From Flavobacteriales bacterium (GTDB lineage: Bacteria > Bacteroidota > Bacteroidia > Flavobacteriales_D > Crocinitomicaceae), in NCBI GenBank assembly GCA_022361195.1, contig JAKSBJ010000121.1:1-38213 (forward strand): a DNA stretch of 38,213 nucleotides, given 5' to 3'. Position 1 is the stretch's first letter. Each line of letters starts with the position of its first letter. The position numbers and the translations under genes were made by a program. Under the pieces are notes generated by a model. The model saw only the letters and a program-made list of their open reading frames with translations. It ran no database searches and was not told the DNA's origin. Positions 8,894 through 17,900 of this stretch are shown in pieces.

Positions 8894-10207
8894 ATGAGTG
8901 ATACACAAGAGCAATTAAAATACAAGGTAAAAGATATTAGCCTTGCTGATTGGGGAAGAAAAGAAATTCGATTGGCTGAAGCTGAAATGCCTGGATTAAT
9001 GTCTTTGAGAGAAGAGTACGGTCCGTCGAAGCCTTTGGCTGGAGCTAGAATTGCGGGTTGCTTGCATATGACTATTCAAACTGCTGTTTTGATTGAAACA
9101 TTGGTTGAATTAGGTGCTGAAGTAACTTGGTCTTCTTGTAATATCTTTTCTACACAGGATCAAGCTGCTGCTGCTATTGCTGCTGCTGGAATTCCAGTGT
9201 ATGCCTGGAAAGGGATGAATGATGAGGAGTTTGATTGGTGTATTGAGCAAACATTGTTTGCTTTTGAAGGTGGTAAACCATTGAACATGATTTTGGATGA
9301 TGGTGGTGATTTGACCAATATGGTTTTTGATCGTTATCCTGAATTGACAAAAGATATTAAAGGATTGTCAGAAGAAACTACAACTGGTGTTCACCGTTTA
9401 TACGAGCGTGTAAAGAACGGAACTTTGGTAATGCCTGCTATCAACGTTAACGATTCAGTTACTAAATCTAAATTTGATAACAAATACGGATGTAAAGAAT
9501 CATTGGTAGATGCGATCAGAAGAGCTACAGATACAATGATGGCTGGAAAAGTTGCTGTTGTTGCTGGATATGGTGATGTAGGAAAAGGTTCTGCTGCTTC
9601 ATTAAGAGGAGCTGGAGCTCGTGTTATCGTTACTGAGATCGATCCAATTTGTGCGCTTCAGGCTGCAATGGACGGATTTGAAGTGAAGAAAATGGAAAAT
9701 GCTGTTTCAAGAGCGGATATTGTTGTTACTACAACTGGTAATAAGGACATCGTTGTTGGAAAGCACTTCGAGAACATGAAGGATAAAACGATCGTATGTA
9801 ATATCGGACACTTCGATAACGAAATCGACGTTGCTTGGTTAGATAACAACCACGGAGATTCTAAAGTTGAGATCAAACCTCAGGTTGACCTTTATAATGT
9901 AAATGGAAATGACATCATCTTGTTGGCCGAAGGACGTTTGGTAAACTTAGGATGTGCAACAGGTCACCCTTCATTCGTAATGTCAAACTCATTCACGAAC
10001 CAAACATTGGCTCAAATTGAGTTGTGGAAAAATTCAGAGAACTACAATAATGAAGTTTACATGTTACCTAAACATTTAGATGAAAAGGTAGCTAAGTTGC
10101 ATTTGGCTAAGATTGGAGTTGAATTGGATGTGTTAACACAAGATCAAGCTGAGTATATTGGAGTAAAAGTTGAAGGACCGTACAAGCCTGAACACTACAG
10201 ATACTAA
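8894..10207 (+). CDS. ahcY: Adenosylhomocysteinase
   Basis: This 437-residue cytoplasmic enzyme hydrolyses S-adenosylhomocysteine to adenosine and homocysteine, which relieves product inhibition of methyltransferases. Diagnostic segments are [21 protein letters not shown] (about 50-70), the [15 protein letters not shown] stretch, DDGGDLT (135-141), a catalytic KFDNKYG region (193-199), and the NAD-binding GYGDVGKG (225-232). The C-terminus ends PYKPEHYRY, the usual end of the family, with the Lys and Tyr that reach into the partner subunit. Full length and very high similarity to the known family make the call secure. Codon use (many AAC, ATC, TTC and GGA codons) suggests strong expression. 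The gene stands alone between its own promoter and a terminator hairpin. I saw no SAH riboswitch in the short leader. Confidence 0.98.
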   Translation: MSDTQEQLKYKVKDISLADWGRKEIRLAEAEMPGLMSLREEYGPSKPLAGARIAGCLHMTIQTAVLIETLVELGAEVTWSSCNIFSTQDQAAAAIAAAGIPVYAWKGMNDEEFDWCIEQTLFAFEGGKPLNMILDDGGDLTNMVFDRYPELTKDIKGLSEETTTGVHRLYERVKNGTLVMPAINVNDSVTKSKFDNKYGCKESLVDAIRRATDTMMAGKVAVVAGYGDVGKGSAASLRGAGARVIVTEIDPICALQAAMDGFEVKKMENAVSRADIVVTTTGNKDIVVGKHFENMKDKTIVCNIGHFDNEIDVAWLDNNHGDSKVEIKPQVDLYNVNGNDIILLAEGRLVNLGCATGHPSFVMSNSFTNQTLAQIELWKNSENYNNEVYMLPKHLDEKVAKLHLAKIGVELDVLTQDQAEYIGVKVEGPYKPEHYRY

Positions 10208-10228
10208 AATCTGTTTTCAATAAATGAA

Positions 10229-10268
10229 TTAAAGCGTGGCTGTCTCTGATGGCTGCGCTTTTTTAATT
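10229..10268 (+). terminator. Terminator hairpin after ahcY, possibly bidirectional
   Basis: AAAGCG (10231-10236) pairs with CGCTTT (10256-10261), with a few further GC and GT pairs inside, and a T run to 10264 follows. It lies between ahcY and the converging lipoprotein gene, overlapping the latter's stop codon. A run of A before the stem would let it also act on the minus strand. Confidence 0.7.
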
Positions 10269-10694
10269 ATAGATGTTAACAGTGTATGCTCCGTTCCAGC
10301 TTGCATTGTAGCGCTTTAATGCAAATTTTGCTGGACCTGAAATAACAGTTCCGTTTAATATGCTGAAAACAGAACCTGAGCAAGTATCTAATAATTCAAA
10401 CTGATTTTCGGGATTAACGTCAACAATAGCACATTCATCCTGCGAATTATAGGTAGAGTGTCTGTCTAATGCAACGAACTCATCAAAATTACGATACACA
10501 ATTATTCCCCTTGATCCTCCGTTAACATAAGCATAACCTCCCGGATTATTCAGTTGAATATAAGAAGGCAGATCAAGATTTATTGCTATATTCACCGGGA
10601 CTTCTGGGATTGGATAAGCTTCTTCCTTGCAGGAGGATAATAAAGTTCCAATAAAAAAGAGGATTATATAATATCTTAAATATATTTGTTTCAT
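10263..10694 (-). CDS. Lipoprotein with a degenerate Rieske-like domain
   Basis: This is a 143-residue protein. Residues 1-21 are a lipoprotein signal with lipobox LSSC and lipidated Cys22, so it should sit on a membrane facing the periplasm or surface. The rest resembles small Bacteroidota Rieske-fold lipoproteins: GGSRGIIVYRNFDEFVALDR, then a Cys-containing stretch, LLDTCSGSVFSILNGTVISGPA and LKRYNASW. A true Rieske protein needs CxH and CxxH (or CxxC) to hold a 2Fe-2S cluster. Here the first pair reads H-S-T and only single cysteines remain, so cluster binding is probably lost. The start ATG shares a CATG with the divergent basic protein gene. The fold assignment is inference from motif spacing. 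Confidence 0.7.
   Translation of the reverse strand: MKQIYLRYYIILFFIGTLLSSCKEEAYPIPEVPVNIAINLDLPSYIQLNNPGGYAYVNGGSRGIIVYRNFDEFVALDRHSTYNSQDECAIVDVNPENQFELLDTCSGSVFSILNGTVISGPAKFALKRYNASWNGAYTVNIYN
10681..10688 (+). promoter_or_regulatory. Possible -7 box just before the basic protein gene
   Basis: TATATTTG matches TAnnTTTG but lies only 4 bases before the ATG at 10693, so a transcript from it would start at or inside the gene and be nearly leaderless. No TTTG was found at the expected distance upstream. It overlaps the signal-peptide codons of the divergent lipoprotein. Confidence 0.25.
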
Positions 10695-10986
10695 GAAGCG
10701 ATTGTTCCGTATTCTAATAACGAAATTACTAATAATTATTGCATCTCTTATTGTAATGCCTCAAACGGCTTATGTTCAGGACAAAGGTGCAAAAAGTGTA
10801 AAATCGGAAAAAGGAAAGTCTAAAAGTAAACGAAGAACTCGCGGAAGTTATAAGCAACGAAAACGTAGCGGAAAACGTCATTGGAAAAATCAGGATAAGG
10901 TTACTCGTAAGCGAATGAAAAGAGCAGCAAAAAATGCTAAACGTCGCCAAAAAGGGAAACCAATGAAAAATAATAGACTGGTATAA
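10693..10986 (+). CDS. Small, extremely basic exported protein
   Basis: This encodes 97 residues. The N-terminus (MKRLFRILITKLLIIIASLIVMPQTAYVQ) looks like a signal peptide or anchor, followed by about 68 residues in which Lys and Arg dominate (for example KSKSKRRTRGSYKQRKRSGKR). No cysteine and few acidic residues are present in the mature part. I do not recognise a family. A chain this basic could bind nucleic acid, acidic polysaccharide or the outer-membrane surface; that is inference. The ATG lies in the same CATG as the start of the divergent lipoprotein. An internal ATG at 10756 would remove the hydrophobic segment, so the upstream start is preferred. Compositional bias makes homology hard to judge. 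Confidence 0.6.
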   Translation: MKRLFRILITKLLIIIASLIVMPQTAYVQDKGAKSVKSEKGKSKSKRRTRGSYKQRKRSGKRHWKNQDKVTRKRMKRAAKNAKRRQKGKPMKNNRLV

Positions 10987-10990
10987 TTTC

Positions 10991-11006
10991 TCGCAAATTG
11001 TTGCGA
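10991..11006 (+). terminator. Small hairpin after the basic protein gene
   Basis: TCGCAA (10991-10996) and TTGCGA (11001-11006) form a perfect 6-base stem with a 4-base loop, 5 bases after the stop codon. A T-rich but interrupted tract follows. It could be a weak terminator before the TonB receptor gene. Confidence 0.35.
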
Positions 11007-11158
11007 TCCCCTATTTTAATTCTCTCTTTCTCGGACTAATTTTGGTAGCAAATCTCAATTGTAAAGATTTTGTTAATTTTTTTTAGTCTAGTCAATTTTA
11101 ATTTATCTATATTTACGGGCTATTGTATTTTATGATTTTTTAACAAATACGCTTACTT

Positions 11159-14100
11159 ATGCTTCAAAACCTAAAATTAGTATTCACAACATTCTTGTTG
11201 TCAGTAGGTTTCGTTTTTGCCCAGACTGGGGTTGGTACAATCAAAGGAAAAGTTAAGGATAAAGAAACTGGTGAACCTCTTCCTTTTGTAAAGGTTGTGG
11301 TTCAGCAAGGAGGACAGCAAAAAGGATTTGCTGCTACCGATTTTAACGGGGATTTTATTATCAGTTCATTGTCACCTGGTAAATATGATGTTGAGGTTCG
11401 TTTCGTTGGATACGGATCAATTAGACAAGAGGGAGTTGTTGTAAACTCCGATAAGTATACCATTCTTCCTTTAGAATTGGGTGCTTCATCAGAAATGTTA
11501 GATGTAGTTGAAGTTATTCACTACGAAGTTCCGTTAATTGACCAGGATGGTGGTGCATCCGGTGCAACGGTAACTAGAGATGATATTGCAAAAATGCCAA
11601 CTCGTTCTGCCCAAGGGGTAGCACAAACAGTTGGTGGTGTATATGCAGCAGAAGGTTCGGGTGACTTGAGTATTCGTGGTACTCGTTCGGACGCTACATA
11701 TTATTATATAGATGGTATTAAAGTACGAGGATCTTCTAATCTTCCTAAATCAGCAATCCAAGAGGTTGCGGTTGTAACAGGGGGTATTCCTGCTAACTAC
11801 GGTGACGTTACTGGTGGGGTAATCTCAATTACTACTAGGGGTCCATCGGCAAAATATTTTGGTTCATTTGAAGGTGTAACTTCTGGTTTCTATGTTAACG
11901 GAGCAGATCCATTAGGTTACGATGGTAGAGTATTTGGTTTAGATAAATATGCCTACAACTTGGTTGAAGGAATGATCTCTGGACCACTTTTAATGAAAAA
12001 AGATTCAACAGGTAAGAAAACAAAACCAATTTTAGGATTCTTCCTTTCTGGAAACTTTGGGGATGTTCTTGATACACGTCCATTGGCTGCAGGCGGTAAC
12101 TACAGATTGAAGTCTGAAGTTCGTGATGAATTATTAGAAAATCCACTTCGTCCTACAGGTCTTGGACAAGGAGCTTATTATAATGCAGAATTTTTGCGTT
12201 TTGATCCGGACGATGATGCAAATTCAGATTTTGAGCAAGTTCCATGGAGAATGAATACAAGATCAAGAAATGCATCTGCTGCTGCAAAAATTGATGTGAA
12301 TGCAGGTCCAAATGTTAACTTGACGTTTGGTGCTTCAATGGCATGGAGTCAAAGAAATGAATACTCTTACAGAAACTCATTATTGAACTTTGAAAACTTT
12401 GGTCAACTTTCAAACTTTGACTGGAGGGTTTACGGACGTTTTACACAACGTTTTAATAACAACGAAAAAGGTTCAAGTTCAAAAATTAACTCGGCCTTCT
12501 ATACATTAATGGTTGACTATACGCAAACTCACTTTGGACGTCAGGATGCAAGACATGAAGATAGAATCTTTAACTATGGACATGTTGGTACATTTACTAC
12601 AACACGTATTCCTACTTATGAGTTGACTGCTGGTTTAGATTCAATGGTACACAACGGATATAGAGATATCTTAGTTGAATACACACCTTCAACAAACAAT
12701 GAAGCGTTTGCAGCTATTACAAGTCAGTACTATTCAATTTATGCTGATCAACCTTTTGGGAATTACGAAAACTTATTTCAAATTGAGCAAGGTAATGCAT
12801 TAAGAAACGGAGATATCCCTCAAAACATTTATGGTATCTGGGATAACTTTGGTACTCCTTATAACCTTTACCAATTTGGTCAAGCTGATCAGTTTAGAAT
12901 CACTGGTTCAGGTACAGTTAGCTTAAATAATCACTCAATTTCAGTTGGTTTTGAGTACGAGCAAAGATGGGATAGAGCATTTGGTGGTCGACCAATTCCA
13001 ATTTGGACAATTGCAAGACAGTACATGAATAACCATATTTTGGAGTTGGATAGAAGTAAAGAAACTTCAGAATACAGAGGTACTTTATTATATGTAACTT
13101 ATGATCGTTTGAATGCATCTGAAGGTGATTTCCAAGGTCAAGAAGGAGATGATGCTCAGTATTTCTTCGATTACAACGTAAGACAAAAATTAGGATTGGA
13201 TACTGATGGAACAGATTTCGTTGATATCGATGCATTAGATCCAGACTTCTTTACATTGGATATGTTTAGTGCTGATGAGTTATTGAACTCTGGGCAACCA
13301 TTATTCACTTGGTATGGATATGACCACACCGGAGAAAAAGTTCGTGGTACTACCGATATCAATAAATACTTCAACGATTTTAATGACGACGGAAACTACG
13401 CAAGACAAATTGGTGCTTTCCAACCAATTTATATTGCTGGTTATATAATGGATAAATTTGCTTTCGACGATATCATCTTCAACGTTGGATTAAGAGTTGA
13501 TGTATTTGACGCTAACCAACCAGTATTGAAAGATAAATTCTTGTTGTACGAAGCAAAAACTGTTCAAGAAATTTCAGAATTCCCTAACGGAACACCAATT
13601 GTTCACCCTGAGAACATGGGAGATGACTATGTAGTGTATGTTAATGATGTAAACAACATTACACAAATCAACGGTTACCGTAGTGGAGATACATGGTATG
13701 ATGCTAATGGTGTTGAAGTAGCTGACCCTGCTTTGATCGAAGGTTCTAAAGGTATTGCTCCTTGGTTGCTAGATCCATCATTAACTTCTCCAAACGAAAA
13801 CGCTTTTGAAGATTATAAACCGCAAATCAATGTGATGCCAAGGGTTGCATTCTCATTCCCAATTTCAGATGAGGCTTCATTCTTTGCTCACTACGATATC
13901 TTAACGAAACGTCCTACTACAGGAAACAGATTTAATCCTATTGATTACCAATTTATCCAAGATAGAAACGTAATCATCGATAATCCAAACTTGTTACCAG
14001 AAAAAACAATCGATTATGAGTTAGGATTCCAGCAAGTATTAAGTAAAACTTCATCATTGAAAATCTCAGCTTTCTATAAAGAGCAAAGAGATCAGGTTCA

Positions 14101-14887
14101 GTTGGTGAATGTATTCCAAGCTTATCCTAATACTTACCGTTCTTACGGAAACAGAGACTTCGGTACAATTAAAGGTATGACAGTTGCTTACGATTTGAGA
14201 AGAACAGGTAATATCCGAATGAGAGTTTCTTATACGCTTCAGTTTGCTAGCGGAACTGGTTCTGATGCAACTTCAGCTTTAGGATTGGTTAACTCTGGAG
14301 AGCCTAACTTAAGAACTATTTTCCCTTACTCAAGAGACCAAAGACATGCTTTCAACATTGTAGTTGATTACCGTTACGGAAGTGGTAAAGATTACAACGG
14401 ACCAAAAATTGGTGACTTTGAGGTGTTAGGAAATACAGGTTTAAACGTCGTTACTAATATCGGGTCGGGAACACCTTACTCAGGAGTTAAGCAAGCAAGA
14501 GGTGAAGCTTTGATTAACCCAGGAAGTTCTCCACTTGAAGGAACATTAAACGGATCAAGAAAACCTTGGACTTATTTAGTTGAGGCACAATTAGACAGAA
14601 ACTTTATGTTAGAGTTCGGAAAAGACGAGAACAAAAATAAAGTAACTTACTTAAATGTTTATGTGCGTGTAACTAACGTATTTAACATTATTAATACAAC
14701 TGATGTCTACAGAGCAACAGGTAACCCAACTGACGATGGATACCTATTGGCGGCTCAAAATCAAACAGCTATCCAAAATCAATTGGATGAGCAGGCATTC
14801 AGAGACTATTATACAATCAAAGTTTTTGACCGCAACAACTTGGGTATCCCAAGACAAATCAGATTGGGTGTAAAATTTGATTTTTAA
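11159..14887 (+). CDS. TonB-dependent outer-membrane receptor
   Basis: This is a 1242-residue outer-membrane protein. A signal peptide (to about residue 21, FVFAQ) leads into a CarboxypepD_reg-like domain (VGTIKGKVKDKETGEPLPFVKVVV, about 24-105). A plug domain follows, with TRSAQGVAQTVGGVYA, LSIRGTRSDATYYYIDGIKV and a GGIPANYGDVTGGVISITTRGPS end (about 140-225). The remaining thousand residues alternate aromatic strands and long loops, as in a 22-strand barrel, and end RLGVKFDF with a terminal Phe. TonB receptors of this layout import nutrients or help move surface proteins; no substrate can be read here. It is the first gene of a tight set with a giant secreted protein and a PorV/PorQ-family protein, which argues for assembly or uptake at the surface in partnership. 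A TATATTTA at 11108-11115 may be a weak -7 element. Confidence 0.93.
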   Translation: MLQNLKLVFTTFLLSVGFVFAQTGVGTIKGKVKDKETGEPLPFVKVVVQQGGQQKGFAATDFNGDFIISSLSPGKYDVEVRFVGYGSIRQEGVVVNSDKYTILPLELGASSEMLDVVEVIHYEVPLIDQDGGASGATVTRDDIAKMPTRSAQGVAQTVGGVYAAEGSGDLSIRGTRSDATYYYIDGIKVRGSSNLPKSAIQEVAVVTGGIPANYGDVTGGVISITTRGPSAKYFGSFEGVTSGFYVNGADPLGYDGRVFGLDKYAYNLVEGMISGPLLMKKDSTGKKTKPILGFFLSGNFGDVLDTRPLAAGGNYRLKSEVRDELLENPLRPTGLGQGAYYNAEFLRFDPDDDANSDFEQVPWRMNTRSRNASAAAKIDVNAGPNVNLTFGASMAWSQRNEYSYRNSLLNFENFGQLSNFDWRVYGRFTQRFNNNEKGSSSKINSAFYTLMVDYTQTHFGRQDARHEDRIFNYGHVGTFTTTRIPTYELTAGLDSMVHNGYRDILVEYTPSTNNEAFAAITSQYYSIYADQPFGNYENLFQIEQGNALRNGDIPQNIYGIWDNFGTPYNLYQFGQADQFRITGSGTVSLNNHSISVGFEYEQRWDRAFGGRPIPIWTIARQYMNNHILELDRSKETSEYRGTLLYVTYDRLNASEGDFQGQEGDDAQYFFDYNVRQKLGLDTDGTDFVDIDALDPDFFTLDMFSADELLNSGQPLFTWYGYDHTGEKVRGTTDINKYFNDFNDDGNYARQIGAFQPIYIAGYIMDKFAFDDIIFNVGLRVDVFDANQPVLKDKFLLYEAKTVQEISEFPNGTPIVHPENMGDDYVVYVNDVNNITQINGYRSGDTWYDANGVEVADPALIEGSKGIAPWLLDPSLTSPNENAFEDYKPQINVMPRVAFSFPISDEASFFAHYDILTKRPTTGNRFNPIDYQFIQDRNVIIDNPNLLPEKTIDYELGFQQVLSKTSSLKISAFYKEQRDQVQLVNVFQAYPNTYRSYGNRDFGTIKGMTVAYDLRRTGNIRMRVSYTLQFASGTGSDATSALGLVNSGEPNLRTIFPYSRDQRHAFNIVVDYRYGSGKDYNGPKIGDFEVLGNTGLNVVTNIGSGTPYSGVKQARGEALINPGSSPLEGTLNGSRKPWTYLVEAQLDRNFMLEFGKDENKNKVTYLNVYVRVTNVFNIINTTDVYRATGNPTDDGYLLAAQNQTAIQNQLDEQAFRDYYTIKVFDRNNLGIPRQIRLGVKFDF

Positions 14888-14922
14888 TTGAAAAAACCTA
14901 CTAAGACTTTATTCGCAGAATT

Positions 14923-17900
14923 ATGAAGAAGATAACGTTAAACATTCTGGCTTTGTTGGTAGCGAGTACCACCTTCGCTTATAAGAATTACGACCACCAT
15001 GCTCCAGGAGCTGCCGGTGGAGATTCAAGAGCTGCTGGTTGTTCTCCATCGAACGAAAGGCTTTTCATGGAATTTAACAATGTGCGTGGATTGATCGAAA
15101 CCGCGGGTTCATTGTGGCAAGATCGTGCTAATAGCCGAGCTTCTTATGAGGTGCCAAAAGGAGGTGATAACCACTTACTTTTCGCAGGAGCCCTTTGGAT
15201 GGGAGGTGAAGATATCAACGGTCAGTTAAAATTGGCTGCTCACCGATTCCGTCAAGGAAATGACTTTTGGGCAGGACCACTAGGTGATTTGATTGAAGGT
15301 TCAGGAAACTTTGATCCGTTTACGGAGCAAAATGCTGATTTGACTTTATTTAAAGACAACGGAGCTGCAGAGATTATTCCTTCTGAGTGTGCTAAATACG
15401 ATAGATTCTTTACAATTAGAAAATCAGAAGTTGAACAATTCATCCTTTGGTGGCAATGTGAAAACGGGGTATTAGACGAGGATGAGTGTGCAGATGTTAT
15501 TGAGCCGGATGCTGAAGTTATGGACAGAATTATTAACTGGCCAGCTCACGGTGATGAAGGTTTAGGGCAAGATAGATATTTGGCTCCTTTCTACGATAAC
15601 GTTCCTCCAGGGGAAGAAGTAGGTAACCAAACTTATGATCCAATTAACGATGGTGATTATCCTTGGTATGATGTCAATGAAGAAATTGATTGTCGTAACG
15701 ATAGAAGGGTAACACTATTTGGAGATGAAACTCACTGGTGGGTTTTTAATGATAAAGGAAATATCCATACTGAAACTGGTGGTGATCCAATTGGTATGGA
15801 GGTAAGAGCACAGGCTTTTACATTCGCAACTGATGATGCGATCAACGACATGACGTTCTATAACTATGAGTTGATCAATAGAGGTACACAAACACTTTTC
15901 AACACATATTTTGGACAGTATGTGGATCCAGACGTTGGATTCCCTGCTGATGATTATGTAGGTTGTGATGTTGAAAGAGGTTTAGGATTCTGTTTTAACG
16001 GTGTAAGTACTGATCCAGGAGGAAATGGACAGCCAGGATACGGTGAAAATGTACCGGCAATTGGTATTGACTTCTTCGAGGGACCTTATCAAGATAATGA
16101 TGGTGTTGATAATGGAATCGGTATTGCTGATGGTGAAGCTTTAAATGGAATTGGATACGGTGACGGTGTTATTGATAACGAGCGTTATGGAATGAGAAGA
16201 TTCGTTTACTATAATAACTCAGGAGGTCAAAATGGAGACCCTTCTGCTGCATCAGATTACTATAACTACTTAAAAGGTATTTGGAAAAACGGTCAGCCAA
16301 TGTTATTTGGTGGTAACGGATTCAACGCAGGAACAACAACTTTGGAAACTGATTTCATGTTCCCAGGCGACTCAGATCCTTTGAACTGGGGAACAGGTGG
16401 TGTTGATCCAGGATTAGAATGGACAGAGGTTACTGCTGGAAATGATCCTGAGGATAGACGATTTGTTCAGTCTGCTGGTCCTTTCGTTCTAGTACCAGGT
16501 GCAATTAACAACATTACGGTTGGGGTTGTATACGGTAGATCAACTGAAACAGATTTGGAAGCTCCTGTTAGAGCTTTGAAAACAGCTGATACTAAAGCAC
16601 AGGCGTTGTTCGACAACTGCTTCGAGTTAGTTGAGCCTCCTGTAGCTCCAATTTTGACAATTCAGGAAATGGAAAATGAGTTGATTCTTTATGTATCAGA
16701 TCCTCCAGGAATTGACATTGAGTCTTACTTCGAGGTTGATAAGATTAATATCATTACTCCAGATGAATTAGCAGATCAAGGAATTTTCTACGATGATACA
16801 TTTAGATTTGAGGGAACTCAAATCTATCAAATGAGAGATGAAGTTGCTAACGTTACTCAATTGGATGACAATGAGCAAGCTCGTTTGGTAGCACAATGTG
16901 ATGTTAAAAATGGTGTTTCTCGTTTGGTAAACTATACTTATAATGACGAGTTAGAACTTAGTGAGCCAATGGTAATGGTAGATGGTGCGGATGAAGGAAT
17001 TAAACATTCATTCCACATTACAGAAGATATGTTTGCTACAGGTGATAACCGTAAATTGGTAAACCATAAAAAGTACTACTATATCGCTGTTTCATACGGG
17101 TACAATAATTATAAAACGTATGATCCGACTGATCCTGATGCATTAGATGGACAACAACAACCTTATTTGAGATCAAGAATCTCGGGTACAGGTAGAGGTA
17201 TTGAGTCTGTAGTAGGTATTCCTCACGACCCAAGTCCGGAAGCAGAAGGAACTATCTATACAACTTCTTATGGATACCAACCTGAAATTACACAAGTAGA
17301 AGGTATCGGTAATGGTGGTGTATTCTTGGAATTAACAGATGCAACTTTAAATTCAATTATTGATAATAATAAAGTGAATGAGCCGACTTATAAGAGTGGT
17401 GCCGGACCAGTTGACGTAAAAGTAGTTGATCCATTGAACTTGGCTGAAGGTGATTATACTTTAGGATTCGGAAATGATTCTTCTACGCTTAATACTGATA
17501 TTTGGTGGTTAGAGCGTCTTGCTCCTGACGGAACTAGAGATACAGTTTTCGCTGAAGAAGTAATCGGAACGATTAACGAGCAATTGATTTTGGATTGGGG
17601 ACTTTCAGTTACGATTAACCAACAGTATTATGAAGGAGCCGGACCAAACATCTTTACTGAGCCAATTGGTGCAACAATGGAGTTTGCAGATTCTTCAAAA
17701 ATTTGGTTAGCTGGTATTCCTGATGGTGACGGATTCTATCCAAATAACTGGATTAGATCTGGAAACAACTCGGAGGCTGCTAACCATGCTGATACTCCAA
17801 ATCCTGATTGTGTTGCTGCTAACTGGATTTATGCTCCATGTGCTTATGATGACAGACCGTTGGATGCATCAGAGTCATTATATGAGCAATTAAATGGTGG

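Noticed and set aside
11108..11115. TATATTTA as a firm promoter of the TonB receptor operon
   Set aside because: The last base departs from TAnnTTTG and no TTTG lies about 20-23 bases upstream, so it is only mentioned as a weak possibility.
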